Counted from the first letter of the stretch, positions 8,512-17,951 are shown. The stretch: DNA of 64,000 bases from Cyclobacteriaceae bacterium (GCA_019638285.1 JAHBUB010000004.1:113785-177784), one strand, 5' to 3'. Notes: a model not told the origin generated them from the sequence alone. A program made the numbers and translations.

Positions 8512-9858
8512 ATGGATATTAAAGTACTTCTTGTTATTCTTTTTATCGCGGGTTACCTGGCCATCACACTGGAACATACACTTAGAGTAGATAAGTTAAT
8601 CCCGGCCTTGGGCATGATGGCGTTGCTATGGGCCATCATTGCATTAAATCAAATGGATGTTTTTAATGTCAATTCTGATTTAAAGCAACTGGAGCCAACC
8701 CAATTGGAGGATATTCTGGTGCACCATCTGGGAAAAACAGCTGAGATCCTGATCTTCCTGATAGGCGCCATGACCATCGTTGAAATAATAGATTATTTTG
8801 ACGGATTTGCTACTATCAAGAATTTTATTAGAACAAAAAGCAAAGTAAAGCTGCTTTGGATTTTTAGTATTTTGGCTTTCATTCTTTCTGCCATCATCGA
8901 TAATCTAACAGCTACCATTGTATTAATAACTATTTTACAAAAAGTTATTAAGGACAGGAATACACGTTTGTGGTTTGCGGGTCTTATAGTAATTGCTGCC
9001 AATGCGGGAGGAGCATGGTCACCTATTGGAGATGTGACCACTACTATGCTGTGGATAGCCAACAAGGTTACTGCATGGCAACTGGTTGAGCACACGTTTA
9101 TTCCATCAGTAGTTTGTATGGTTATTCCTGTTTTGATAGCATCCAGGCTTAAGGTTTTCTCCGGGGAAATTGAAATAGATCTCAAAGAAGATACAGCCCC
9201 TTCAAAATACGGAGCTACAATGCTATACATGGGATTAGGTGCTATTATCTTTGTTCCTGCTTTCAAAACCGTTACCCACCTTCCTCCCTATATTGGCATG
9301 ATGTTGTCTTTGGCAGTTGTGGCCACCTTTGCTGAAATTTTCAGTCACCGTTTATTCGACATATCCAGCGTAGGCGAGGACAAAGATGCCAGTGATGCTG
9401 CTTCTCATCACAGCCCGGTGCACAAATCATTGGGCAGGGTTGAAATGCCCAGTATTTTATTCTTTTTAGGAATTTTAATGGCCGTAGCCGCCCTCGAATC
9501 TCTAGGCATGCTATTCAATTTTGCTATTGACCTGGATCATGCAATCCCCAATAGAGATATTGTAGTTGGTATTTTGGGAATTGGCTCAGCGATTATAGAT
9601 AATGTACCCTTGGTAGCAGCGAGCATTGGAATGTTTTCTGAACCTCTCGATCATCCGCTGTGGCATTTTATTGCTTATTCTGCCGGTACCGGAGGAAGTA
9701 TCCTCATCATTGGTTCTGCCGCAGGTGTTGTAGCCATGGGCATGGAGAAGATCAACTTCTTTTGGTATTTTAAGAAAATTGGTCTTCTGGCTTTCCTGGG
9801 TTTTGCGGCTGGAGGTATTGCCTTTATGTTGATGCGAGACTTGGTACTAAACGTCTAA
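8512..9858 (+). CDS. nhaD: NhaD-type sodium:proton antiporter, copy 3 (diverged)
   Basis: This is a third NhaD family antiporter, 448 residues. The hallmark motifs are kept: IDNLTATIVLI, NAGGAWSPIGDVTTTMLW, IDNVPLVAASIG and GTGGSILIIGSAAGV. The N-terminus (MDIKVLLVILFIAGYLAITLEHTLRVDK by position 1-28) and many loops differ from copies 1 and 2, so this looks like an older paralogue or separate acquisition. A histidine-containing loop (SHHSPVHKS, about residue 302) sits between the halves. It is transcribed away from copies 1 and 2 and is followed by a large hairpin at 9873-9919. Confidence 0.9.
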   Translation: MDIKVLLVILFIAGYLAITLEHTLRVDKLIPALGMMALLWAIIALNQMDVFNVNSDLKQLEPTQLEDILVHHLGKTAEILIFLIGAMTIVEIIDYFDGFATIKNFIRTKSKVKLLWIFSILAFILSAIIDNLTATIVLITILQKVIKDRNTRLWFAGLIVIAANAGGAWSPIGDVTTTMLWIANKVTAWQLVEHTFIPSVVCMVIPVLIASRLKVFSGEIEIDLKEDTAPSKYGATMLYMGLGAIIFVPAFKTVTHLPPYIGMMLSLAVVATFAEIFSHRLFDISSVGEDKDASDAASHHSPVHKSLGRVEMPSILFFLGILMAVAALESLGMLFNFAIDLDHAIPNRDIVVGILGIGSAIIDNVPLVAASIGMFSEPLDHPLWHFIAYSAGTGGSILIIGSAAGVVAMGMEKINFFWYFKKIGLLAFLGFAAGGIAFMLMRDLVLNV

Positions 9859-9872
9859 ATATCTCAGTCTAA

Positions 9873-9919
9873 TTGACGCATTACTCTGGCATGGAAAGAA
9901 AACCACAGTAATGCGTCAA
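9873..9919. terminator. Long inverted repeat between convergent nhaD copy 3 and aspartate kinase
   Basis: Left arm TTGACGCATTACTCTGG (9873-9889) and right arm 9903-9919 pair over 17 bases with one mismatch, around a 13-base loop. The position between two convergent stops suggests a bidirectional terminator or mRNA end stabiliser. There is only a short TTTT downstream on the plus strand and no T-run on the minus strand, so classical intrinsic termination is not certain. Confidence 0.5.
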
Positions 9920-9951
9920 AAGATTTTCCCCTGATCTTAAAGTAAGACGCC

Positions 9952-11292
9952 TCAATGAGCCACTAACTTAACGTTGGCTTCAAATAAGCCTTCATTCAAT
10001 AAGTTCAGCGCCTTTTTCTTATGAATTGTTTCAATCAGCAATGAGATATTATTTCTACTTCCCCCCACAGAAACCATTCTGATGGGGATCGTTCCTAAAG
10101 AATTGAATATTAATTTGAGTACCCCATCCTTTTCTGCAATTCTGTTTCCTGCTATGCAAATTATGGTTTGGTTATAATCCACCTCAATGGTTCCAAACTT
10201 CATCAGCTCTTCGTTGATTTCGTTAATGGCATGGTCGTCATCAATGGTGATAGATACTGCTACCTCCGAAGTGGAGATCATATCTATAGAGGTATGGTAT
10301 TTTTCAAAAACCTCAAAAACTTTTCTCAGGAAACCATAGGCGAGAAGCATTCTGGAAGACTTTATTTTGATAGCAATAATTTCATCCTTTGCTGCAATGG
10401 CCTTTATTTTACCAGGTTCACTGCTATCGCTAATGATGGTGCCGGGTGCGTTTTCATCCATTGTATTTTTTAGCCGCACGGGTATACTGAATTTTTGCGC
10501 AGGGACAATAGTAGATGGATGGAGGATTTTAGCTCCAAAATAGGCCAGTTCAGAAGCCTCATCAAATGTTAAAGCAGCAATCGGAAATGTGTTTTCTACA
10601 ATCCTTGGATCGTTATTGTGCATTCCGTCAATATCCGTCCAGATTTGAATTTCATCTGCTTTTACAGCTGCGCCAATAAGAGAAGCCGTGTAATCGCTGC
10701 CCCCTCGCTTCAGGTTGTCAATTTCGTTGATGTGGTTGCGGCAGATATAACCCTGTGTAATGAGAATTTCGTGCCTCTCAAGAGACTTGGTCAATAGAAG
10801 GAGGCGCTCAGTAATTTTATCAAGCTCTGGTTCGTGGTTTTCATCAATAGACATGAAGTGTAGTGCAGGCAACATTCGTGATTCTACTGCTCGTTCATTG
10901 AGAAGAGCATGAAAAAATTCTGTTGAAATTAATTCACCCTGCGCAAGTAATTCACGTCCTGTGCGATCATCGAACTTACCTGCAGCTAACAATCGAATGA
11001 GGCCAAAATGGCGACTGATAATTTCTTCACCAAGCGAGTGATAGGTTGTTGTTTTAAAAAGTTTTTTCGAAAACTCATTATAAAAACCCTCAAGAGAATT
11101 AATCAAATCAATTGCATGATCGGAGTTGCTACCCTTCAACGCATTTGAAATTTCTACCAAAGCATTGGTGGTGCCCGATAAAGCGGATAAAACAATAATT
11201 TTTCTCCCCTTGGCAGTGACAACCAGGTCAGCTACTCTCTTCATTCGCTCCGGGGCTCCTATAGAGGTACCCCCAAATTTTAAGACAAGCAT
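9952..11292 (-). CDS. lysC: Aspartate kinase (monofunctional)
   Basis: Aspartate kinase phosphorylates L-aspartate, opening the lysine/threonine/methionine/diaminopimelate pathway. The kinase domain starts with VLKFGGTSIG (residues 3-12) and has RGGSDYTASLIGAA and WTDIDGM, typical of the amino-acid kinase fold. FDEASELAYFGAKILHP precedes two C-terminal ACT domains (about 300-446), where end-product inhibition would act. At 446 residues it is a single-function enzyme; no homoserine dehydrogenase is fused. The gene stands alone after the DUF4382 gene, with a TACCTTTG element upstream. The symbol is given on general similarity; Bacteroidota often carry several aspartate kinases. Confidence 0.9.
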   Translation of the reverse strand: MLVLKFGGTSIGAPERMKRVADLVVTAKGRKIIVLSALSGTTNALVEISNALKGSNSDHAIDLINSLEGFYNEFSKKLFKTTTYHSLGEEIISRHFGLIRLLAAGKFDDRTGRELLAQGELISTEFFHALLNERAVESRMLPALHFMSIDENHEPELDKITERLLLLTKSLERHEILITQGYICRNHINEIDNLKRGGSDYTASLIGAAVKADEIQIWTDIDGMHNNDPRIVENTFPIAALTFDEASELAYFGAKILHPSTIVPAQKFSIPVRLKNTMDENAPGTIISDSSEPGKIKAIAAKDEIIAIKIKSSRMLLAYGFLRKVFEVFEKYHTSIDMISTSEVAVSITIDDDHAINEINEELMKFGTIEVDYNQTIICIAGNRIAEKDGVLKLIFNSLGTIPIRMVSVGGSRNNISLLIETIHKKKALNLLNEGLFEANVKLVAH

Positions 11293-11316
11293 TTAGTTAA
11301 AAATTTAAATGGAGGC

Positions 11317-11324
11317 CAAAGGTA
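11317..11324 (-). promoter_or_regulatory. Candidate -7 element for aspartate kinase
   Basis: The minus strand reads TACCTTTG, an exact TAnnTTTG match 25 bases before the aspartate kinase ATG. No matching TTTG -33 box is obvious. Confidence 0.35.
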
Positions 11325-11431
11325 AAAATGTTTGTCTATTTTGTGCTCCCCGGGTGGGAAATCACAGGACTATGCATAATTTCTTTTGGGGGACGAAACA
11401 CATGAATTTAAAGAGAGGAGCTTTTAAGTTT

Positions 11432-12325
11432 TTAGGAAGGGTTGGGTTGCATCAGATCCACTTCAAGGACAGTCCGCTCCCCTGCATTGACTTTTATGTT
11501 GTTGTGTCTGCCTATGACTTCCAATACTTTTCCATCTTCCTTATGCTTCACGAAGATTAAGTCGTAATTGCCTGCTTCCAGGAAACCAAGGGTAAAGCGT
11601 TTTGCTTTTACGGCTGTAGAAGTTGTGGCCTGATAGAAGGAAACTTTTTCAGAGGTTTCTGTTGCTTCGCTGTCAGAATATACTCCACTTTTATAAGCGT
11701 AAGCAACTACCCACTCGGGAATGGTGCTGTTCAGGAGGGAAGCTTCAATATGGCCTGACTTGTTAGTCTCTATGAATCGCACGGATGGCTTAAGAATATA
11801 TTCTCCGTCATTATTAATGCGAATGGATTTACGTAAGTCAAAGTCTAGGGTAATATCCGTTAAACCTCTGGAATGAATTCCAATGCTTTTTTCCAGGACA
11901 ACTTCAGGAGGTGCTCCTTCTGACATATAAATGGGGGCGGAGTTTCCATTTTTAAAGACCACGTTAGATTGTGGGCTAATGATTAGGCTGCTGTTGCGGT
12001 TGGCTATATTCAGAGTCAATCTTAAGGAAGAGAACTCTCCAGGTGTGGCAAATTGATCAATCAAGAGAACAGATTTCCCCTCTGAATAAGCCAAAAGATT
12101 TACTCCAACGGGTTGTTCGAAATTTTTAAAGGCTTTCCAGTTTCCGTTTTGATAGCCTTCTACATTAGTAATTATCAAATTAACAGCCTTCACCTGATCA
12201 GCATCAATGGGGGCGTCAGTAATAGAGATCTTAAGTGTGCCTTTCAAGCCTCCTTCTTCGCCACATCCAATCGCCATCAGGGCTAAAGCAAACCAAAGAC
12301 TAATCGTTTTTAGCTTATTCATCAT
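11432..12325 (-). CDS. DUF4382 domain-containing lipoprotein
   Basis: This is a predicted exported lipoprotein: an N-terminal hydrophobic segment ends in the lipobox MAIGC, with the lipidated cysteine at residue 21. The section from about residue 28 to 185 (GTLKISITDAPIDADQVKAV, then NVEGY and the VLLIDQFATPGEFSSLRL region) matches DUF4382, a beta-sandwich domain common in Bacteroidota surface lipoproteins. The C-terminal 100 residues resemble a carboxypeptidase-regulatory-like beta domain (FLEAGNYDLIF). The function is unknown. It is transcribed in the same direction as dnaK but separated from it by a strong terminator. Confidence 0.8.
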   Translation of the reverse strand: MMNKLKTISLWFALALMAIGCGEEGGLKGTLKISITDAPIDADQVKAVNLIITNVEGYQNGNWKAFKNFEQPVGVNLLAYSEGKSVLLIDQFATPGEFSSLRLTLNIANRNSSLIISPQSNVVFKNGNSAPIYMSEGAPPEVVLEKSIGIHSRGLTDITLDFDLRKSIRINNDGEYILKPSVRFIETNKSGHIEASLLNSTIPEWVVAYAYKSGVYSDSEATETSEKVSFYQATTSTAVKAKRFTLGFLEAGNYDLIFVKHKEDGKVLEVIGRHNNIKVNAGERTVLEVDLMQPNPS

Positions 12326-12400
12326 TATATCAATGGATAAATATGATGATGAGTAACCGCAAAAAGAGGTAGGTATCGCTGAATGGAAGTAATTCCCTTT

Positions 12401-12447
12401 AAAACAGACAAAACCCCCGATTTTGGGGGTTTTGTCTGTTTTTTTGA
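12401..12447 (-). terminator. Strong Rho-independent terminator after dnaK
   Basis: A perfect stem (ACAGACAAAACCCCC at 12404-12418 pairing with 12425-12439) encloses a GATTTT loop and is flanked by A- and T-runs on either side, so it would work in both orientations. It lies 15 bases past the dnaK stop and insulates the DUF4382 gene. Confidence 0.9.
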
Positions 12448-12461
12448 ATTGATAATAGGAG

Positions 12462-14387
12462 CTATTTCTTGTCCTTATCGTCTACTTCTTCATACTCTAC
12501 GTCTGATACATTTTCAGCGGTACCATTTTCGGACTTACCACCTGGAGCTCCAGCATCAGCGCCTGGCTGTGCACCAGCCGCTCCCGCAGCGTACATCTCT
12601 TGTGATGCCGCCTCCCAGGCTTTGTTAAGTTCTGCCATTGCGCCCTCGATGGCTGCCAAATCCTGCTTCTTGTGTGCTTCTTTCAGCTTCTCTAGTGCTC
12701 CACTAATAGGAGTCTTGTTGCCTTCAGAAATTTTGTCACCAAACTCTTTCAACTGCTTTTCAGTTTGGAAAATCAAAGAATCAGCCTGGTTGATTTTTTC
12801 AATCTTTTCCTTTTCGGCTTTGTCCGTCTCGGCATTCGCTTGTGCCTCCTCTTTCATTTTCTTGATCTCCTCATCGGTAAGACCAGAAGACGCTTCAATC
12901 CTAATCTTTTGTTCTTTACCTGTACCTTTATCTTTAGCAGACACGTTCAGGATACCGTTGGCATCAATGTCAAAAGTTACTTCAATTTGAGGGACACCGC
13001 GGGGTGCTGGTGGAATCCCATCCAAATGGAATCTTCCTATCGTACGGTTGTCTTTCGCCAGTGGACGTTCGCCCTGCAACACGTGTATTTCTACAGAAGG
13101 TTGGCTATCAGATGCCGTAGAAAACACTTCCGATTTTTTAGATGGAATAGTTGTGTTGGATTCAATCAGCTTGGTCATTACACCTCCCATGGTTTCAATA
13201 CCCAATGAAAGTGGAGTAACGTCCAGCAGCAACACATCTTTTACCTCTCCTGTCAACACACCACCCTGTATGGCTGCGCCAATGGCGACTACCTCGTCAG
13301 GGTTTACACCCTTAGATGGCTTCTTGCCAAAAAACTTCTCTACTTCTTCCTGTATGCGCGGAATACGAGTTGATCCACCTACCAATATTACCTCATCAAT
13401 ATCTGATGTACTCATACCTGCATCGGCCATTGCCTTTTTGCATGGATCCAGTGTTCTGCGTACCAAGTCATCTACCAGTTGCTCAAACTTAGACCTGGTT
13501 AGCTTTTTCACAAGGTGTTTAGGTACACCATCTACAGAAGTAACATAAGGCAAATTGATTTCACTCTCCTGAGAACTCGATAGTTCAATTTTGGCTTTTT
13601 CTGCAGCTTCTTTAAGACGCTGCAATGCCATAGGGTCTTTGCGTAGATCAATATTCTCCTCTGCCTTGAATTCATCAGCAAGCCAATTGATAATCTTTTG
13701 GTCGAAGTCATCGCCCCCCAAGTGTACATCACCATTGGTTGATTTTACTTCAAAGACACCATCTCCTAATTCAAGAATAGAAACATCGAAGGTACCACCA
13801 CCCAGGTCGTACACAGCAATTTTCATGTCTTTGTTTTTCTTATCCATACCATAGGCAAGGGCAGCAGCGGTAGGTTCGTTAATGATCCGCTTTACATCCA
13901 GTCCGGCAATTTGTCCTGCCTCTTTAGTGGCCTGGCGTTCTGCATCATTGAAATAAGCAGGGACAGTGATTACGGCTTCATTTATTGTGGTTCCCAAGTA
14001 ATCTTCTGCTGTGCTCTTCATTTTTTGAAGAATCATTGCAGAAATCTCTTGAGGAGTGTAAAGGCGATCTCCTATTCTTACGCGAATAGTATCGTTATTT
14101 CCTTTTTCTACAGTATAAGACACCATTTTCTTTTCTCCAGATATCTCATCGAATTTTTTCCCCATGAAGCGTTTAATGGAGGAAATAGTATTACCCGGAT
14201 TTGTAATCGCCTGTCTTTTTGCGGGGTCACCTACTTTTCTCTCACCTTTTCCGTTATCCAAAAAGCCCACGATAGAAGGTGTGGTTCTGCGGCCCTCGCT
14301 GTTGGCGATAACCACAGGCTCATTCCCCTCCATAACGGATACGCAGGAGTTCGTTGTTCCTAAGTCTATTCCTATAATTTTTCCCAT
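12462..14387 (-). CDS. dnaK: Molecular chaperone DnaK (Hsp70)
   Basis: DnaK is the ATP-dependent Hsp70 that works with DnaJ (28711-29838) and GrpE (29855-30454). The protein starts [20 protein letters not shown], the classical Hsp70 opening. An upstream GTG/TTG-type extension of 44 codons to 14519 is open but has no homology, so the ATG at 14387 was chosen (641 residues, normal). [15 protein letters not shown] (phosphate 2) and [14 protein letters not shown] (adenosine) motifs are present. The substrate domain follows, and an Ala/Gly-rich linker leads to a tail containing YEEVD. It is separated from grpE-dnaJ by 14 kb, as is common in this phylum. It is followed by a strong terminator. Confidence 0.97.
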   Translation of the reverse strand: MGKIIGIDLGTTNSCVSVMEGNEPVVIANSEGRRTTPSIVGFLDNGKGERKVGDPAKRQAITNPGNTISSIKRFMGKKFDEISGEKKMVSYTVEKGNNDTIRVRIGDRLYTPQEISAMILQKMKSTAEDYLGTTINEAVITVPAYFNDAERQATKEAGQIAGLDVKRIINEPTAAALAYGMDKKNKDMKIAVYDLGGGTFDVSILELGDGVFEVKSTNGDVHLGGDDFDQKIINWLADEFKAEENIDLRKDPMALQRLKEAAEKAKIELSSSQESEINLPYVTSVDGVPKHLVKKLTRSKFEQLVDDLVRRTLDPCKKAMADAGMSTSDIDEVILVGGSTRIPRIQEEVEKFFGKKPSKGVNPDEVVAIGAAIQGGVLTGEVKDVLLLDVTPLSLGIETMGGVMTKLIESNTTIPSKKSEVFSTASDSQPSVEIHVLQGERPLAKDNRTIGRFHLDGIPPAPRGVPQIEVTFDIDANGILNVSAKDKGTGKEQKIRIEASSGLTDEEIKKMKEEAQANAETDKAEKEKIEKINQADSLIFQTEKQLKEFGDKISEGNKTPISGALEKLKEAHKKQDLAAIEGAMAELNKAWEAASQEMYAAGAAGAQPGADAGAPGGKSENGTAENVSDVEYEEVDDKDKK

Positions 14388-14557
14388 GATATGATCAGTT
14401 TGTTCAGTTCTTCTTTTATGTACGAACCAATTATCAATGGTTGTGCCAAGGGGATATTTTGACCAAAAGGTGACACATTGACAGAGGGATTTGACATCAG
14501 ACACACTTGTTTTGCCCATTTTGTCTATAAGCAGCCCGCATTGCGCGCTAGCAGGTC

Positions 14558-14578
14558 AGGCTATACCGGGTATGGCCT
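14558..14578. promoter_or_regulatory. 21-base near-palindrome in the dnaK-prfC intergenic region
   Basis: AGGCTATACC (14558-14567), a central G, and GGTATGGCCT (14569-14578) pair with a single G:T mismatch. There is no T-run, so this is not a terminator. It could be an operator for dnaK or prfC, or a structured leader element. Confidence 0.35.
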
Positions 14579-14672
14579 CATGCTTCGTGTTGTTGGGTAT
14601 CCTTGCTATAGCGCGATGTCAATTAGAAATAAACCCCTGATGAGCAAACGAGACGAACTGTATAGATTTTCA

Positions 14673-14680
14673 TACTTTTG
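14673..14680 (+). promoter_or_regulatory. Candidate -7 element for the prfC operon
   Basis: TACTTTTG matches TAnnTTTG and lies 31 bases before the prfC ATG, a comfortable leader length. No TTTG is seen at the expected -33 distance. Confidence 0.4.
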
Positions 14681-14711
14681 CGCCTGCTGAAAGGCAAGGC
14701 TATCTTAACTT

Positions 14712-16313
14712 ATGACGCTCGAACAGGAAATAGAAAAACGCAGGACTTTTGGGATCATCAGTCACCCTGATGCTGGAAAAACCACACTAACAGAAAAACT
14801 TCTTCTTTTCGGAGGGGCTATTCAAAAGGCGGGCGCTGTAAAATCAAGTAAAATAAAAGACCACGCCCGCAGCGACTGGATGGAGATTGAAAAACAGAGA
14901 GGTATTTCTGTAGCTACTTCGGTTATGGGGTTTAATTATCGGGGAATAAAAATTAATCTATTGGATACTCCTGGTCACCAGGATTTTGCAGAGGATACTT
15001 ATCGCACGCTTACGGCTGTTGATAGCGTCATTATGGTAATCGATTGCGTGAAGGGAGTGGAAATTCAAACTGAGAAATTGATGGAGGTGTGTCGTATGCG
15101 CAACACGCCAGTGATCTGCTTTATCAATAAACTGGACCGAGAGGGGCAAGATCCGTTTGAACTTCTGGATGAAATAGAAGAAAAACTGCACATTAAGGTG
15201 AGGCCATTGAGCTGGCCTATTAGCATGGGTAAAACTTTCAAGGGAGTTTATTCTCTTTATGAAAAAAGCCTCAAATTATTTACGCCAAGCAAAATAAAAA
15301 TAGAGGAAGCAATTGAGATAGCTGATATTAATGATCCAGCAATAGATGGCTATGTAGGAGAAAACAATGCCAAGCAATTGCGTGCAGATGTAGAGCTAAT
15401 TGAGGGTGTTTATTCAGATTTTGATATCAACGATTATCGATCGGGAAAGGTAGCCCCTGTATTTTTCGGAAGTGCAGTAAACAACTTCGGAGTAAAAGAA
15501 TTGTTGGATACTTTCATCAAGATTGCACCAAGGCCCCTGCCCAGAGAAACGACTGTAAGACAGATTGCTCCAGAAGAAAAAAAATTCACAGGATTCATAT
15601 TTAAGATTCATGCCAACATGGACCCTAAGCATAGGAACAGAATTGCCTTTTTGAGGGTATGCTCAGGGAAGTTTGAACGCGGGGCCAATTATCTCCATGT
15701 AAGACAAGATAAGAGCATTCGTTTTTCTAATGCCACAGCCTTTATGGCGCAGGATCGCGAGACAGTAGAAGAGGCATGGCCGGGTGATATTGTAGGTTTG
15801 TATGATACTGGTAACCTTAAGATTGGAGATACGCTAACAGAGGGCGAAAAGTTGATGTATACTGGCATCCCTAGTTTCTCTCCGGAAATTTTTAAGGAGG
15901 TGATCAACAAAGATGCTATGAAAACCAAGCAACTGGAAAAAGGATTGCTTCAGCTGATGGAAGAGGGCGTTGCGCAATTATTTACTTACCAGTTAGGTAA
16001 CAGGAAAGTAGTAGGCACAGTAGGTATACTTCAATTTGAAGTAATACAATTCAGATTGAAAAATGAATACAATGCAACCGTTGAGTTTGCTTCTCAGAAT
16101 ATTTATAAAGCCTGTTGGATAAGCAGTAATGACCCTAAAAAGATGGAAGAATTTCTGCAGTCCAAACAGCGCCACATTGCACGCGACAAGGATGATAAAT
16201 TGGTTTTTATGGCAGAATCAAAAGCTTGGCTACAAATGGTTCAGGATAATTTTCCGGAAATCAATTTTCATTTCACTTCTGAGTTTAAGGAAAATGAAAA
16301 TGCAGTGTCCTAA
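14712..16313 (+). CDS. prfC: Peptide chain release factor 3
   Basis: RF3 is a translational GTPase that removes RF1/RF2 from the ribosome after peptide release. The 533-residue protein has the P-loop [14 protein letters not shown] (about 17-30), [14 protein letters not shown] (G3) and INKLDREG (G4). An insert and beta-barrel domain II follow, then the RF3-specific C-terminal domain ([16 protein letters not shown]). [22 protein letters not shown] separates RF3 from EF-G. It starts a four-gene rightward unit with the pseudouridine synthase, a small membrane protein and a lipoprotein, ending at a strong terminator at 17952. Confidence 0.96.
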   Translation: MTLEQEIEKRRTFGIISHPDAGKTTLTEKLLLFGGAIQKAGAVKSSKIKDHARSDWMEIEKQRGISVATSVMGFNYRGIKINLLDTPGHQDFAEDTYRTLTAVDSVIMVIDCVKGVEIQTEKLMEVCRMRNTPVICFINKLDREGQDPFELLDEIEEKLHIKVRPLSWPISMGKTFKGVYSLYEKSLKLFTPSKIKIEEAIEIADINDPAIDGYVGENNAKQLRADVELIEGVYSDFDINDYRSGKVAPVFFGSAVNNFGVKELLDTFIKIAPRPLPRETTVRQIAPEEKKFTGFIFKIHANMDPKHRNRIAFLRVCSGKFERGANYLHVRQDKSIRFSNATAFMAQDRETVEEAWPGDIVGLYDTGNLKIGDTLTEGEKLMYTGIPSFSPEIFKEVINKDAMKTKQLEKGLLQLMEEGVAQLFTYQLGNRKVVGTVGILQFEVIQFRLKNEYNATVEFASQNIYKACWISSNDPKKMEEFLQSKQRHIARDKDDKLVFMAESKAWLQMVQDNFPEINFHFTSEFKENENAVS

Positions 16314-16331
16314 TCATGGGATCCGTTGAGC

Positions 16332-17015
16332 ATGTCTGGTTTTAATCATATCGAAGTTTTATTTGAAGACAACCATTTGCTTGTGATCAATAAGCCTACG
16401 GGTATTTTGGTGCAGGGAGATGTAACGGGAGATGAACCTCTCGTAGAAATCGGCAAGAAATATATCAAGGAGCATTACAATAAACCAGGAGCTGTATTTT
16501 TGGGAGTAGTTCATCGGTTGGACCGACCCGTAAGTGGTGTAGTAGTGTTTGCGCGTACATCAAAAGCTTTGACCCGGATGAACGCACTTTTTAAGGATAG
16601 GAAGACAAAAAAGACCTATTGGGCAATTGTCGATAACAAGCCGCCAGCCAATTCAGGGCGTCTCGTACACTGGCTGATAAAAGACGAGAAAAAGAATAAG
16701 ACTACCGCATACACCAAAGAGCATGGGGAGGGTAAACGGTCAGAATTAGATTATAAGGTGATTGACAGGCAAGGTCCATATTATTTGATTCAGGTTAATC
16801 CGATAACAGGCAGGGGGCATCAGATTCGTGTTCAATTGGCGAGCATGGGTTGCCCTATTGTAGGCGACTTAAAGTATGGATCATCCGCCCCCAATGATGA
16901 TGCGAGTATTTGTTTGCATGCTAGAATGTTGGAGTTTGCACATCCTGTTACCAAAATTGCTCTTCGGATAGAGGCGTCAATTCCTAAAATTGGAGCCTGG
17001 AATTTGTTTTGTTAA
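16332..17015 (+). CDS. RluA family pseudouridine synthase
   Basis: This enzyme isomerises uridine to pseudouridine in RNA. The signature VVHRLDRPVSGVVVFART (about 56-73) carries the catalytic aspartate of HRLDR. NKPTGILVQGD and NPITGRGHQIRVQLA fit the RluA/RluC/RluD fold. There is no N-terminal S4 domain, and at 227 residues it is one of the short single-domain members, whose exact target (rRNA or tRNA) cannot be read from sequence. I chose the ATG at 16332 over the TTG two codons earlier. It follows prfC by 18 bases and is probably co-transcribed. Confidence 0.88.
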   Translation: MSGFNHIEVLFEDNHLLVINKPTGILVQGDVTGDEPLVEIGKKYIKEHYNKPGAVFLGVVHRLDRPVSGVVVFARTSKALTRMNALFKDRKTKKTYWAIVDNKPPANSGRLVHWLIKDEKKNKTTAYTKEHGEGKRSELDYKVIDRQGPYYLIQVNPITGRGHQIRVQLASMGCPIVGDLKYGSSAPNDDASICLHARMLEFAHPVTKIALRIEASIPKIGAWNLFC

Positions 17016-17091
17016 TCTCATTACTTCTGCGGCTATAAATCTTTGTTGGCTTTCCATAACTTGGCCACCAGCATTACAAAAGGATATAAGC

Positions 17092-17406
17092 GTGAGTTGG
17101 ATACGTAAACTTAGAGAAAGATGGAAGGTAGAAAGTGCCTTGCAGGTGATCATTATCCTGGTTGTATTTGCATGCACCGGACTTACCGTTTTGCTCATTA
17201 AGGAGCCGGTGTTGCGTTTTTTTGGTGGTGAAGGCAAAATGCCCATATGGGCTTCTGTACTTTACTATGTACTCATTTTACCTATCTATAATGTTTTACT
17301 TCTTTTCTATGGAATAATTTTTGGACAATTCCGATTTTTTTGGTCTTTTGAGAAGCGGTTCTTTAAAAGAGTATTATCTATCTTTAAAAGATCGAAACCC
17401 AAATGA
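17092..17406 (+). CDS. Small membrane protein, DUF6787-like
   Basis: The predicted protein is about 104 residues with two hydrophobic segments (VIIILVVFACTGLTVLLI and VLYYVLILPIYNVLLLFYG) and a basic C-terminus. The opening WIRKLRERWKV and the FGQFRFFWSFEKRFF ending resemble a small uncharacterised Bacteroidota membrane family (DUF6787, from memory). I selected the GTG at 17092, preceded by AAAGGATA, because it gives the conserved start. A TTG at 16990 would add 34 unrelated residues and overlap the previous gene. The stop overlaps the next gene's first codon in an ATGA junction, so translation is coupled. Function unknown. Confidence 0.65.
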   Translation: MSWIRKLRERWKVESALQVIIILVVFACTGLTVLLIKEPVLRFFGGEGKMPIWASVLYYVLILPIYNVLLLFYGIIFGQFRFFWSFEKRFFKRVLSIFKRSKPK

Positions 17407-17930
17407 TTATAACTATGAAATCTAAACTGTATTATCTGCTGGCCATAGTTCTTTTAGCCTCCTGTTCCTCCCCAAAGTATACTTACAATTTTGATTACTA
17501 CGATTACAACTCTGGTAAAAAATCGATGCATGTAGCAACGACAAATCCCCAAAATGAAGTGGCCCCAGTAGAGTCGCAAGAATTACTTGCCAGCAAGGAA
17601 AACACATTTTTGGTTATGGATACGCCAAAAGATAATAAAAACGCTGAGGCAGCGAAGCCTGTTGAGGAGAGAAAGACCTATGCTCAGATGTCTAAATTAG
17701 AACGCAAAGAATTAAGAGCAGATGTAAAAAAATATATAAAAGAGAAAAAGGAGAGTATCACAGCGGCTAAAAAAGCCAACGCCATGGATCACGACCTTAA
17801 GCTTGCCGCTATTTTCGGGGTTGTGGGTTTAGTGGCTAGTATTATTGGGGGAGAGGTATTTTGGCTTGTATCAATGGTAGCCATTATAATTGCTCTTGTA
17901 TTCTTTATCAAGTGGCTGGTAAGACAATAG
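17403..17930 (+). CDS. Lipoprotein with C-terminal transmembrane segment
   Basis: The 175-residue protein has a signal sequence with the lipobox LLASC (cysteine at about residue 21), a hydrophilic, charged middle rich in Glu/Lys, and a strongly hydrophobic C-terminus (about 130-172). The last part, with an AIFGVVGLVASIIGGEVF segment, is like small Bacteroidota envelope proteins with a C-terminal membrane helix. The start at 17403 overlaps the previous stop by 4 bases; an ATG at 17415 gives an equally good signal peptide. No function is recognised. It is the last gene of the prfC unit. Confidence 0.7.
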   Translation: MIITMKSKLYYLLAIVLLASCSSPKYTYNFDYYDYNSGKKSMHVATTNPQNEVAPVESQELLASKENTFLVMDTPKDNKNAEAAKPVEERKTYAQMSKLERKELRADVKKYIKEKKESITAAKKANAMDHDLKLAAIFGVVGLVASIIGGEVFWLVSMVAIIIALVFFIKWLVRQ

Positions 17931-17951
17931 ATTTTAATCAATAATAAATAG

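Larger units (their letters stand above)
14388..14711. other. 324-base divergent region between dnaK and prfC
   Basis: No gene is supported here. The dnaK side is AT-rich. The middle (about 14530-14620) is GC-richer and contains a near-perfect 21-base palindrome at 14558-14578. A TACTTTTG promoter element for prfC lies at 14673-14680. I find no CIRCE heat-shock operator (TTAGCACTC inverted repeat) in front of dnaK. A minus-strand sequence at 14433-14449 resembles a sigma-54 element but lacks the required GC at -12. Confidence 0.5.

Noticed and set aside
12469-13548. Plus-strand open frames inside dnaK (for example 12469-12990 and 13048-13548)
   Set aside because: They lie opposite highly conserved dnaK codons and encode low-complexity or unrecognised peptides.
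14433-14449. Sigma-54-like element (TTGGCAC, 5 bases, TTGAT) on the minus strand before dnaK
   Set aside because: The -12 GC required by sigma-54 is GA, so it is probably chance.
14388-14519. Possible 44-codon N-terminal extension of dnaK
   Set aside because: The frame is open to 14519, but the classical Hsp70 N-terminus begins at 14387 and the extension has no similarity to Hsp70.
14637-14658. Hammerhead-like CTGATGAG followed by CGAAC
   Set aside because: The intervening sequence cannot form stem II, and the GAAA element is absent.
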